A DNA stretch of 27,346 nucleotides from an uncultured Clostridia bacterium. Lineage in GTDB: Bacteria > Bacillota > Clostridia > TANB77 > CAG-508. Of the stretch, positions 1 to 6,251 are shown in pieces (the stretch's first letter is position 1; each line of letters starts with the position of its first letter). Location: contig CALXAW010000006.1 in the NCBI GenBank assembly GCA_944386375.1, positions 1-27,346 on the forward strand. Reading direction: 5' to 3'. The notes under the pieces are model-generated. The model had not been told where the DNA came from. It saw only the letters and a list, made by a program, of their open reading frames with translations, and did not search any database. A program made the position numbers and the translations under genes.

Positions 1-14
1 TATGCAATTTTCCA

Positions 15-59
15 TAATTACTACAACTCCATTTCTTATTTAATATTTTTAAAATTATA
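15..59 (-). promoter_or_regulatory. possible promoter and ribosome site of a gene leaving the window on the left
   Basis: On the minus strand a TATAAT (59 to 54) is followed by GGAG (30 to 27) and an ATG at 15 that opens MENCI before the window ends. No good -35 is visible and the SD-to-ATG distance is about 11 nt. The coding part is too short to identify. Confidence 0.3.
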
Positions 60-111
60 ACACATACTAGATAATAAGTAGAGGATTTTTTTAAATTTAA
101 AAAAAACATAT

Positions 112-140
112 TTGACAAAACTAAGAAATGATGTTATTAT
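112..140 (+). promoter_or_regulatory. strong sigma-A promoter for a short RNA
   Basis: TTGACA at 112-117, a 17-nt spacer, then TATTAT at 135-140. Predicted transcription start is near 147. No ORF with an SD follows before the terminator at 196-226, so the product is probably a non-coding RNA. Confidence 0.6.
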
Positions 141-165
141 ATAGTTACAGTAAGAAATGCACTTT

Positions 166-191
166 AGTTCGGGATTGTGTCATTTCACTTG
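166..191 (+). repeat. direct repeat copy 1 (inside the small RNA)
   Basis: Begins AGTTCGGGATT and ends CACTTG. It matches 382-406 with two mismatches and one extra base over 26 positions. The extra base puts a frameshift in the copy on the minus strand, so this copy would code for only 12 residues there and has no SD. It therefore looks like a pairing sequence, not a second gene. Confidence 0.75.
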
Positions 192-195
192 TCTG

Positions 196-226
196 GTATG
201 TGTACCTCAATGCACATACTTTTTTT
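196..226 (+). terminator. intrinsic terminator of the small RNA
   Basis: GTATGTG (196-202) pairs with CACATAC (213-219) around a 10-nt loop and is followed at once by seven T. Confidence 0.75.
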
Positions 227-238
227 AAATAAAAAGCA

Positions 239-262
239 GGAAAGCACCCTCAAATACTTTCC
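239..262 (-). terminator. intrinsic terminator of the 36-codon ORF
   Basis: Read on the minus strand, GGAAAGTA pairs with TGCTTTCC (one G-U pair) around an 8-nt loop, followed by TGCTTTTTATTT. It lies back-to-back with the small-RNA terminator, so the two transcripts converge. Confidence 0.65.
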
Positions 263-287
263 CACTTTCGGCTATGTAATGACACTT

Positions 288-398
288 CTAGCCTTCACTT
301 TTTTTGTATTCTTCTAATTTTGCTTGAAGTTCATTGTTAGTAGTTCTTTCATTTAAAAGCATTTCAACCAATTTTAGAATAAGTTCGGGATTTGTCAT
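288..398 (-). CDS. 36-residue peptide of unknown function, antisense-regulated candidate
   Basis: The ORF runs from ATG at 398 to TAG at 288. A GTG directly before the ATG could also start it. A GGGGG SD sits 8 nt upstream of the ATG, a TTGTTT-17-TATTAT promoter lies at 489-461, and a terminator follows at 262-239, so the unit is complete. The peptide starts MTNPELILKLVEMLLNER and ends in a charged, Glu/Lys-rich helix. Both halves look helical, with no clear transmembrane segment. This differs from Fst, TxpA or BsrG toxins, which are hydrophobic. I do not recognise the family. The start region is the second copy of the direct repeat carried by the RNA at 147-226. It could be a type I toxin, a short regulatory peptide, or a leader ORF. 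Confidence 0.5.
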   Translation of the reverse strand: MTNPELILKLVEMLLNERTTNNELQAKLEEYKKSEG

Positions 399-406
399 CA
401 CACTTG
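382..406 (-). repeat. direct repeat copy 2 (start region of the 36-codon ORF)
   Basis: Counterpart of 166-191. It covers the start codon, the first codons and the bases between SD and start. Antisense binding here would block ribosome loading. Confidence 0.7.
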
Positions 407-460
407 CCCCCTTTTCCGCCTTTAAGTAAAGACTACATTTTGACAAGAAAGGTTGCTAAT

Positions 461-489
461 ATAATACAATATTTGGCAACAAAAAACAA
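461..489 (-). promoter_or_regulatory. promoter of the 36-codon ORF
   Basis: On the minus strand TTGTTT (489-484), 17-nt spacer, TATTAT (466-461). Predicted leader of about 55 nt. Confidence 0.45.
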
Positions 490-659
490 GCGAACAAAAT
501 GTAAAAAATAAGAGCAATGTAACATTTACATATATGTTATTTTCATAAACTAGTTTTTTTCTAAAAAAATCCCAATAATAAAAATTTAAAATAAAAAATA
601 GAAATATATATATTAAATTTTATATACAAAATAAGATATATTTTGGCAGTTTACAATGC
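490..659. other. AT-rich intergenic stretch with nothing recognised
   Basis: No ORF with an SD and no stable T-tailed hairpin was seen on either strand. It separates the antisense-type locus from the 718 operon. Confidence 0.5.
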
Positions 660-688
660 TTGAATATGCAGTGCATATATGATAAAAT
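660..688 (+). promoter_or_regulatory. promoter of the 718 operon with an internal palindrome
   Basis: TTGAAT (660-665), 17-nt spacer, TAAAAT (683-688). A perfect inverted repeat ATATGCA-G-TGCATAT (664-678) fills most of the spacer, a usual position for a repressor operator. Confidence 0.5.
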
Positions 689-717
689 GCCTATATATAT
701 TTCGGAAAGAAGGTTAA

Positions 718-1203
718 ATGGAATTAAATTTAAACAATGAAATTGATAATATACAAGGGCAAGATAGTAAGTTAACAGAATTTATGAGTGAATTAAATTT
801 AGCATTGGAAAGAGAACAAGAATTAGAAAGCAATGGAACTTTATACAATGAAATGATAGAAAATGTAGAATTAGCACCAAAGTATGCAAAAGAATTGCAG
901 AATACGATAGACAAATGTTTGAATAACTTATCATATGAAAATGCCTTTTATTATTTTGATTATGATAAAAATACGGAAAAGTATTTTTTAGATTATTACA
1001 ATAAGGGAGAAAAAGAAAGATTTGAACTTACAGAAGAGGAAATAAAAGATTATAAAACAGATGATGTTACGTTTTATAGACCATTAGATGATGGAAGAGG
1101 GTATATGGTAGCATCAGATACTTTAAAAGATTGGATGAAATATGAAGTTCAAAGTGCATTATTAGAATTAGATATAAAAAATAGGAAAAGTAAAGGAAAA
1201 TAA
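718..1203 (+). CDS. acidic hypothetical protein, 161 aa, upstream of a nuclease-domain remnant
   Basis: I do not recognise the family. The protein is very acidic in its first half (MELNLNNEIDNIQGQD..), has no signal peptide or membrane segment, and a middle part rich in aromatic and acidic residues (FYYFDYDKNTEKYF). SD GAAAGAAGG precedes the ATG. The next ORF starts 5 nt after the stop, so the two are probably co-transcribed. That neighbour carries a DNA/RNA non-specific endonuclease signature. An acidic partner of a nuclease could be an immunity protein or antitoxin, but this is inference from charge and context only. Immunity genes usually follow their toxin, and here the order is reversed. 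Confidence 0.75.
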   Translation: MELNLNNEIDNIQGQDSKLTEFMSELNLALEREQELESNGTLYNEMIENVELAPKYAKELQNTIDKCLNNLSYENAFYYFDYDKNTEKYFLDYYNKGEKERFELTEEEIKDYKTDDVTFYRPLDDGRGYMVASDTLKDWMKYEVQSALLELDIKNRKSKGK

Positions 1204-1208
1204 AGATT

Positions 1209-1568
1209 ATGAATTATAAAGAAATAGTTGAAGACTTAGTGAATAAAGGAGCAGATAATATAAAGAAAAAGACAGTTATTTTGAATGACAACAAACCAAT
1301 ATTAGGAAAAGAAGATTTTAATGTGATTGAAGGTAATCCTAAATATTGGGGAACTGATAAATATGGTAGAATTACTGGTGCAATTGCATTATTAAGTAAA
1401 AATACAATTCCAATTATTACAGAAAAAGAATTAGAATATCCAAGACCTTATGGTTGGAATGAAAATCTAGAAAAGGTTAAGGGCGTATTTGAAAGTTGCC
1501 ATATAATAGCATATAACTTATCAGCACAAAATAAAAGTATTTTATATATGGTACTTTCCTATAACTAA
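1209..1568 (+). pseudogene. DNA/RNA non-specific endonuclease domain, truncated at its C-terminus
   Basis: Residues 48 onward follow the pattern of small DNA-entry/NucA-like nucleases: WGTDKYGR, then EKELEYPRPYGW, then the active-site segment ESCHIIAYNLSAQN with the expected His. The conserved continuation (a short NIFIGT..LN-like stretch and the rest of the metal-binding fold) is absent. The reading frame turns into unrelated residues about 8 codons after SAQN and stops inside the terminator at 1558-1592. Another frame over 1540-1560 reads KYFIYGTFL, close to the missing segment, which points to a frameshift followed by loss of the 3' end. A repeat element starts right after. SD is weak. Probably inactive. 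Confidence 0.55.
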
Positions 1569-1592
1569 GTAGCTTTAGTTATAGGATTTTTT
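1558..1592 (+). terminator. intrinsic terminator
   Basis: CCTATAACTAA (1558-1568) pairs with TTAGTTATAGG (1575-1585), 6-nt loop, then ATTTTTT. The stop codon of the truncated nuclease lies in the left arm. Confidence 0.8.
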
Positions 1593-1750
1593 ATACAATA
1601 GGAAAGTAATACTTTCCTATTGTATAAAAGTCGCTACGCTCCGACATTGCACACAATTTTACTTGCTTAAAATTGGCGCATGAACAAATTTACGGAAAGC
1701 CAACGAAAAAGTTATAAAAGCCGTTAATAAAGTGGCTTTCCGATTTGTTC
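1593..1750 (+). repeat. modular palindromic repeat, locus 1 (modules A-B-C-D)
   Basis: Module A: perfect 16-bp inverted repeat with a 1-nt centre (1593-1625; arm ATACAATAGGAAAGTA). B: AAGTCGCTACGCTCC..CATTGCACAC. C: a short hairpin around AATTTTACTTGCTTAAAATT ending GGCGC. D (1682-1750): a 69-bp segment starting GAACAAAT and ending ATTTGTTC with inner arms CGGAAAGCC/GGCTTTCCG. Related copies occur at eight other places in the window. Confidence 0.85.
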
Positions 1751-1815
1751 TACTAAAATAAACAACATTGTGACGTAAAAGCAGAGTTAAAGTATATTTG
1801 TGATGGAGGAAAAAG

Positions 1816-2349
1816 ATGGTATTAACAACTAAATATAATTCACCTATTGGGGAATTATTGTTAACAAGTAAAGATGGCAAACTGATAGGTTTGTGGATAG
1901 AAAAACAAAAATATTTTTTAGGAGATATAAAAGAAGAAATGCAAGAAAATGCGGAGGAACCTATTTTAATAAAAACAAAAAAATGGTTAGATAAATATTT
2001 TAATGGGGAAAAACCGCAAATTTCAGATTTGGATATAAACTTAGAATATACGGGAAGCGAATTTGCCCAAAATGTATGGAAACTATTATGCGACATTCCA
2101 TATGGAAAGGTTGTAACATATGGAGAGTTAGCAAAAAAAGTGGCCAAAAAAATGAATAAAAGTAAAATGTCTGCTCAAGCAGTAGGAGGCGCAGTAGGAC
2201 ATAATCCAATAGGTATTATTGTTCCATGCCACAGGGTAGTAGGAGCAAATGGAAGCTTAACAGGATATGCAGGAGGAATAGACAAAAAAATAAAATTACT
2301 GGAGCTAGAAAATGTAGGCACAAAAAACGGAGTTGTAAAATTTAATTGA
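1816..2349 (+). CDS. ogt: methylated-DNA-[protein]-cysteine S-methyltransferase
   Basis: Suicide repair protein that moves the methyl group from O6-methylguanine (and O4-methylthymine) in DNA to its own cysteine. The acceptor is Cys138 in the PCHRVV motif. The C-terminal domain shows FAQNVWKLLCDIPYGKVVTYGELA (residues 83-106, helix-turn-helix lead-in) and the GSLTGYAGG loop after the active site. Length (177 aa) is typical of the Ogt form without an Ada domain. Start is the ATG with GGAGG 5-6 nt upstream. It stands alone behind repeat locus 1. The promoter of the next gene overlaps its stop codon. Confidence 0.95.
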   Translation: MVLTTKYNSPIGELLLTSKDGKLIGLWIEKQKYFLGDIKEEMQENAEEPILIKTKKWLDKYFNGEKPQISDLDINLEYTGSEFAQNVWKLLCDIPYGKVVTYGELAKKVAKKMNKSKMSAQAVGGAVGHNPIGIIVPCHRVVGANGSLTGYAGGIDKKIKLLELENVGTKNGVVKFN

Positions 2350-2374
2350 CTTTTATAAATACATTTGATAGAAT
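2346..2374 (+). promoter_or_regulatory. sigma-A promoter of the 2420 gene
   Basis: TTGACT (2346-2351), 17 nt, TAGAAT (2369-2374). The -35 overlaps the ogt stop codon. Confidence 0.6.
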
Positions 2375-2419
2375 TGGTTGCAAGGTAGTAGCCATATGTA
2401 TTTTAAAGGAGGAAATAAT

Positions 2420-2740
2420 ATGAGTCTCTATATGTGCCAAAAAGTATATGTTCGGAATAGTAACAAAGTAGATTATTATGGTGATGCAACAGATGCAATG
2501 TTTTCGTATCAATTATCAGAAAATGCACTGAAATTTGTAAAAGATTCTGGTGAAAATGTGCGAGCTTTTGTAGTAGATAGAAGTGATAGACCTAAAATAT
2601 TGCTATTCTATAACATGCTAACAAAAGAAACATACATACCAGAAGAATACGAAGAAGATAAAAGAAGCATAATCTTACAAAAATTCAATAAATTTCTGTT
2701 ATTAAACCCAAAAATTACTTATGCATCTAGTGAGATTTAA
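2420..2740 (+). CDS. hypothetical protein, 106 aa
   Basis: Not recognised. The start chosen is the ATG at 2420 (MSLYMCQKVYV) because AAAGGAGG lies 7 nt upstream; an in-frame ATG at 2378 has no SD and would overlap the likely 5' leader. The protein is soluble, of mixed alpha/beta character (ENVRAFVVDRSDRPKILLFY), with no visible metal or nucleotide motif. It has its own promoter and terminator, so it is a single-gene unit. Confidence 0.8.
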   Translation: MSLYMCQKVYVRNSNKVDYYGDATDAMFSYQLSENALKFVKDSGENVRAFVVDRSDRPKILLFYNMLTKETYIPEEYEEDKRSIILQKFNKFLLLNPKITYASSEI

Positions 2741-2757
2741 ATATTATTTCAACAAAG

Positions 2758-2784
2758 AAGGTGTCCTAAAATAGGACACCTTTT
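2758..2784 (+). terminator. intrinsic terminator
   Basis: Perfect 11-bp arms AAGGTGTCCTA/TAGGACACCTT with an AAA loop and TTTT. It closes the 2420 gene. Confidence 0.85.
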
Positions 2785-2792
2785 ATGTTCTG

Positions 2793-2883
2793 GTATAGGA
2801 AAATCGATTTTTCCTATATCAGAAGTTGCTACTCTCCAACATTGCACTTTAGTTTACTTCGTAAAATTGGCGCTTGAACAAAT
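2793..2883 (+). repeat. modular palindromic repeat, locus 2 (A-B-C, D missing)
   Basis: A: GGTATAGGAAAA and its complement around TCGAT. B: AGAAGTTGCTACTCTCCAACATTGCA. C: TTTACTTCGTAAA hairpin ending GGCGC. After C only the 8-bp end GAACAAAT (2876-2883) of module D is present, followed by unrelated DNA. It lies between convergent genes. Confidence 0.75.
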
Positions 2884-2894
2884 AACATTATTAC

Positions 2895-3344
2895 TTAATT
2901 AAGTTGCTTTTTACATTCTTTTTCTCTGTTATCACATTTTTCGTAGCAATTTACAGGGTGTTCACATTTATCCATTTTTATACCTTTTAAACATTTACCA
3001 TCACGGTGGCATTGAGCACACATTTTTACATGTTTTACTTCACTAACAAAAATTTCTAAAGCATATTCTTTTCCTGGACAAAGAGGACCAAATACAAACT
3101 CTCCATCAGAATTAGTAAAAGTATGGGTTACAGGACGTCTTTCTTCTTTACCACAGTCATATACAACCTCTATTAATTTTACAACAGCATCTTTTACAGG
3201 TTCTTGAACACTGTTTTTTACAACGCCAAAAACAACATCTCTATTATCTTCTGGTAAATTTACTTCTAAATCAAATTGTTTACCATTTTCTATAAATCCA
3301 TCTATATCAATTATTGGACAGCAAGGCTTTTTACTCATTTCCAT
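2895..3344 (-). CDS. Cys-rich protein with a carboxypeptidase-regulatory/transthyretin-like beta domain, 149 aa
   Basis: Residues ~35-105 (DVVFGVVKNSVQEPVKDAVVKL .. FTNSDGEFVFGPLCPGKEYALEIFV) follow the CarboxypepD_reg-like or Cna-B-like beta-sandwich pattern, with the DGEF.FGPL turn. The C-terminal 45 residues hold many Cys and His (CAQCHRDGKC, CEHPVNCYEKC), suggesting metal binding or disulfides. No signal peptide is seen, so it is probably intracellular. This could be a spore- or surface-associated small protein, but function is unknown. SD AAAGGAAG sits 6 nt before the chosen ATG; a second ATG lies two codons later. It is convergent with the 2420 gene and divergent from murI. Confidence 0.8.
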   Translation of the reverse strand: MEMSKKPCCPIIDIDGFIENGKQFDLEVNLPEDNRDVVFGVVKNSVQEPVKDAVVKLIEVVYDCGKEERRPVTHTFTNSDGEFVFGPLCPGKEYALEIFVSEVKHVKMCAQCHRDGKCLKGIKMDKCEHPVNCYEKCDNREKECKKQLN

Positions 3345-3436
3345 ATAAATCTTCCTTTCTTTTTTTGCAATTTATATTGCTCTTTATATATTATGTAGAA
3401 AAAAGTAAAAAGTTGACGCTAAAATTGTAATTAATA

Positions 3437-3466
3437 TTGTAATATGTATGCATAGTGATGTATAAT
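3437..3466 (+). promoter_or_regulatory. promoter of murI
   Basis: TTGTAA (3437-3442), 18 nt, TATAAT (3461-3466). Confidence 0.5.
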
Positions 3467-3492
3467 CTTAAACTAGAAAGGATGATATTACA

Positions 3493-4269
3493 ATGGATAC
3501 AAGACCAATAGGAATTTTCGACTCTGGAGTAGGAGGTTTAACAGTATTAGCAGAAATAAAACAAACATTACCAAATGAAAATATAATATATATGGGCGAT
3601 ACAGCTAACTTCCCTTATGGAGATAAATGTAAAGAAGATATAATAAAATTTGCAAAAAAGATGGTTAAAACATTAATACAAAAAAAAGTTAAAATAATTG
3701 TAGTAGCATGTGGCACTGCAACAAGCCAAGCATTAGATATATTAAAAAAAGAATTTAATATACCAATAGTAGGTATTATAGAACCAACAGTTGAATATGT
3801 AAAAAAACAAAAATATAACAAAATTGGAGTAATAGCAACAGAAGGAACAATAAGAAGCAATGCTTGGGAAATAGCACTAAAAAGTAAAATAAAAGATATA
3901 CAAGTAATAAATAAAGCATGTCCAATGCTAGCAACAATAGCAGAAGAAGGTAGAGCAACTAGTAAAGAGGGAAGGCAAGTAATAAAAGAATACATGAAAC
4001 CATTTAAAGAAAAAAAGGTAGATAAAATAATACTTGGTTGCACACATTATCCAATATACGAAAAAATAATAAGAGAAGAATTTGAATATGAAATAGAATT
4101 AATACATACAGGTACAACAGTAGCAAATTACCTAAAAGAAAATTTATGCAAAAATAATATGCAAAATACCCTAGAAAAAGACTTAGAAGTAGTATATTTA
4201 ACAAAACCAGAAAAATATTTTAAAGAAATTGCAAAAAATATACTAAATTTCGAAATAGAGATAAAATAA
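3493..4269 (+). CDS. murI: glutamate racemase
   Basis: Makes D-glutamate for peptidoglycan by two-cysteine acid/base racemisation in the cytoplasm. The N-terminus has the substrate loop IGIFDSGVGGLTVL (Asp10, Ser11). The first catalytic Cys is Cys73 in VVACGTATS and the second Cys183 in LGCTHYP. The family usually has CNTAS at the first site; here the Asn is Gly, a small departure. The usual C-terminal ID(S/P)G is IHTGTT. Length (258 aa) is normal. SD AAAGGATGA precedes the ATG. It is the first gene after a divergent intergenic region; sigH follows with its own promoter. Confidence 0.95.
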   Translation: MDTRPIGIFDSGVGGLTVLAEIKQTLPNENIIYMGDTANFPYGDKCKEDIIKFAKKMVKTLIQKKVKIIVVACGTATSQALDILKKEFNIPIVGIIEPTVEYVKKQKYNKIGVIATEGTIRSNAWEIALKSKIKDIQVINKACPMLATIAEEGRATSKEGRQVIKEYMKPFKEKKVDKIILGCTHYPIYEKIIREEFEYEIELIHTGTTVANYLKENLCKNNMQNTLEKDLEVVYLTKPEKYFKEIAKNILNFEIEIK

Positions 4270-4281
4270 AGCCTAAAACTA

Positions 4282-4310
4282 TTGACATAACAGGACTTAA
4301 ACAATATAAT
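4282..4310 (+). promoter_or_regulatory. consensus sigma-A promoter of sigH
   Basis: TTGACA (4282-4287), exactly 17 nt, TATAAT (4305-4310). This perfect consensus implies strong vegetative expression. Confidence 0.8.
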
Positions 4311-4342
4311 AAATATATATTTCAATAAAAGGAGCAAACAAT

Positions 4343-4981
4343 ATGGCAAGCTACGGTACTTTTTCTATAGATAAACAATACGAAAATATGACAGACGAAG
4401 AATTGTTAGAAATTTCGAATAACGATAAAAAAGCTCTTAATTGTTTATTAGAGAGATATAATAATGTAGTAAATATGAAAGCTAACAAATTTTTTATGAT
4501 TGGTGCCGAAAGAGAAGATATGGTCCAAGAAGGAATGATTGGACTATATAAAGCAGTAAAATCATTTGATTTAGAAAAGCAAAATTCATTTAAAACATTT
4601 GCAAATTTATGTATAGAAAGACAACTAATAACAGCAGTAAAAAACTCAAATAGACAAAAACATTTACCACTAAATTCGTCACTTTCACTAAATGCAACAG
4701 CATACGAAGAAAATGATGAAACAACCGTTATGGAAGTACTAGACACAAATGTGGTAGATGACCCATCAGAAATTATAGCAAATAAAGAATATTATAATTA
4801 TATAGAAACAAAAATAGACGAAAGCTTAAGTAATTTCGAAAGACAAGTTCTAAATGAATATAAAGAAGGAAAATCATATGCTACAATAGCACAAGAGTTA
4901 CATACTAAAGTAAAATCTGTAGATACAGCAATACAAAGAATACGAAAAAAAGCAATAAAAATAAGAGATAATTTAGATTAA
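4343..4981 (+). CDS. sigH: SigH/Spo0H-like RNA polymerase sigma factor
   Basis: Sigma-70 family factor of the SigH (sigma-30) group, 212 aa. Region 2 shows AEREDMVQEGMIGLYKAVKSF, then FKTFANLCIERQLITAVKNSNRQKHLPLN, the diagnostic SigH segment for -10 recognition. Region 4 is at the C-terminus (FERQVLNEYKEGKSYATIAQELHTKVKSVDTAIQRIRKKA) with the helix-turn-helix. In Bacillus and Clostridium SigH drives early stationary phase and sporulation genes. SD AAAGGAG lies 7 nt upstream. It has a perfect promoter of its own. In Bacillus sigH lies elsewhere, near rpmG/secE; the neighbours here are different. Confidence 0.92.
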   Translation: MASYGTFSIDKQYENMTDEELLEISNNDKKALNCLLERYNNVVNMKANKFFMIGAEREDMVQEGMIGLYKAVKSFDLEKQNSFKTFANLCIERQLITAVKNSNRQKHLPLNSSLSLNATAYEENDETTVMEVLDTNVVDDPSEIIANKEYYNYIETKIDESLSNFERQVLNEYKEGKSYATIAQELHTKVKSVDTAIQRIRKKAIKIRDNLD

Positions 4982-4986
4982 TAAAA

Positions 4987-5021
4987 CTTAGTATTCTTTA
5001 GTATTGAAAAATATTTACAAT
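4987..5021 (+). promoter_or_regulatory. probable promoter of the toxin-antitoxin pair with a direct repeat
   Basis: A TTAGTATT direct repeat (4988-4995 and 4998-5005) overlaps a weak -35 (TTCTTT) spaced 16 nt from TACAAT (5016-5021). Overlap of a repeat with the promoter would suit autoregulation by the small partner, which is inference. Confidence 0.3.
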
Positions 5022-5038
5022 CTGAAAGGAGAAAAAAT

Positions 5039-5236
5039 ATGAGAGAACATGTAAAAACAGAAGTTGCAATAGAAATAATCTCAATGATGATAGCCTTAGC
5101 TGTAAAAGATAATAATAGAGAAGAAATAGAAAGATTAAATAAAGAAAAAGAAAGTATATATATGGGAAATGAAGAAATTATAAATAAAGCATATAATGAG
5201 TATTCAAAGATTATTAAAGAAAAATTAGGAAATTAG
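5039..5236 (+). CDS. 65-aa helical protein, probable antitoxin of the zeta-like toxin
   Basis: Short, all-helical, charged protein (MREHVKTEVAIEIISMMIALAV.. then a Glu/Lys-rich second half). SD GAAAGGAG precedes it. It sits 61 bp upstream of a zeta-toxin-family kinase in the same direction. Epsilon antitoxins are three-helix proteins encoded directly before zeta, and size, fold type and position fit. No sequence motif proves the homology, so the antitoxin role is inferred from context. No helix-turn-helix is evident, so it would be an epsilon-like neutraliser, not a PezA-like repressor. Confidence 0.7.
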   Translation: MREHVKTEVAIEIISMMIALAVKDNNREEIERLNKEKESIYMGNEEIINKAYNEYSKIIKEKLGN

Positions 5237-5297
5237 TTTTACAAATTAAATTATTTTTTAAATAAATCTGCAACTTAAGAAAGGGATGGAGTTAAAT

Positions 5298-6200
5298 ATG
5301 GAAAATTTAACAGAATTTGAATATGCTAAAGAAAAATATAAAATGACAGAACAAGAATGTGAACAAATGTATAAAGAAATTAGCAAATTTATTTTTGAAA
5401 ATTGTGTACCAAACCCAAAAAATCCAATAGCAGTAATTACAGGAGGACAACCTGGCTCAGGAAAAAGCTCTGTTGTTATAAAATCTAAAAGAGATTTTGC
5501 ACAAACAAATGAAAATGCAGCTGTTTTAGATGTTGATACATATAGGGGCTTGTTTAAAAATTCTGCATTATTAGCAAAAGAATTTCCACAATATTATTCA
5601 GAAATAACAGATCCTATTGTAGGAAAAGTAATGGATAAATTAGTTAATGAAACTATTCGTAATGGCTATAATTTTATTTTTGAAGGAACTTTAGGAAATA
5701 CTGTAATAATTGATAAAATAGAAAAATCAGATGTAAATTATAAAACAATAGCCAGACTTATGGCAGTTTCAAGATATGAGTCTATGTTTTCTGTGTTTGA
5801 AAGATACATAGAAATGAATAAAAAAATGGGAATGGGAAGACTAACAACTATAGAAGCACATGATATAAGATATAACAATTTTAATAAAATTGCACAAACA
5901 TTAGAAAAAAGAGGAATTGAAGTAGAAGTATATACAAGGTCAGAAGATTTTGCAAACCCAACAATGATTTATAAAACCTCAGAAGAGAAAAAACAATATG
6001 GCTCTGTTATGGAAGCATTAATAGCAGGAAGAGAAGATAGTTATAAAAAATGGAAACAGACTGCGGAGCAAAGAATAGAAGCAATTAACAAAGATATAAA
6101 AGAAAGTAATGTAGACGAAGAAATTAATGAAGAGCTAAATAAATTAAATAATATTTATAAAAAAGAAAAAGACAGAGAACTTTCAGGAGTAGAGCTGTAG
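5298..6200 (+). CDS. zeta toxin family protein (UDP-GlcNAc kinase-like)
   Basis: P-loop kinase related to zeta/PezT, which phosphorylate UDP-N-acetylglucosamine and block cell-wall synthesis. Walker A GGQPGSGKSS (residues 49-58), the acidic DVDTYR segment (78-83, candidate catalytic Asp) and FEGTL (128-132) are all present. RYNNFNK and related Arg residues in the second half suit the lid. The C-terminal ~70 residues form a charged helical extension. The ATG at 5298 is chosen because GGAG lies 6 nt upstream; the ATG at 5286 has its SD too close. A small partner gene precedes it. Length 300 aa is typical. Confidence 0.88.
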   Translation: MENLTEFEYAKEKYKMTEQECEQMYKEISKFIFENCVPNPKNPIAVITGGQPGSGKSSVVIKSKRDFAQTNENAAVLDVDTYRGLFKNSALLAKEFPQYYSEITDPIVGKVMDKLVNETIRNGYNFIFEGTLGNTVIIDKIEKSDVNYKTIARLMAVSRYESMFSVFERYIEMNKKMGMGRLTTIEAHDIRYNNFNKIAQTLEKRGIEVEVYTRSEDFANPTMIYKTSEEKKQYGSVMEALIAGREDSYKKWKQTAEQRIEAINKDIKESNVDEEINEELNKLNNIYKKEKDRELSGVEL

Positions 6201-6203
6201 AAT

Positions 6204-6242
6204 TTGCCCTAATATTGAAGTTATACTTTAATATTAGGGCAA
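6204..6242 (+). terminator. intrinsic terminator-like hairpin after the zeta toxin
   Basis: 17-bp stem starting TTGCCCTAATATT with one G-U pair and a 5-nt loop. The T tract after it is poor (GTATTGTGTTTG). Confidence 0.6.
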
Positions 6243-6251
6243 GTATTGTGT

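Larger units (their letters stand above)
147..226 (+). ncRNA. predicted ~80-nt small RNA, candidate antisense regulator
   Basis: This stretch is bounded by a consensus promoter (112-140) and an intrinsic terminator (196-226) and has no credible ORF. Its middle (166-191) is an imperfect direct repeat of 382-406. Because 382-406 is the start region of a small ORF read on the opposite strand, the RNA would be complementary to that mRNA across the start codon and the sequence next to the SD. That base pairing is read from the sequence; the regulatory role is inferred. The layout resembles the par/Fst type I toxin-antitoxin locus, where convergent RNAs pair through direct repeats. Confidence 0.5.

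Noticed and set aside
165..184. 12-codon minus-strand frame MTQSRTKVHFLL as a second small gene
   Set aside because: It is the frameshifted repeat copy, lacks an SD and promoter, and is better explained as the pairing part of the plus-strand RNA.
1659..2147. 162-codon minus-strand frame
   Set aside because: Antisense to ogt and repeat locus 1; no SD or protein-like composition. It arises from the low GC content.
4351..4746. 131-codon minus-strand frame inside sigH
   Set aside because: Antisense to clear sigma-factor regions 2 to 4; no SD.
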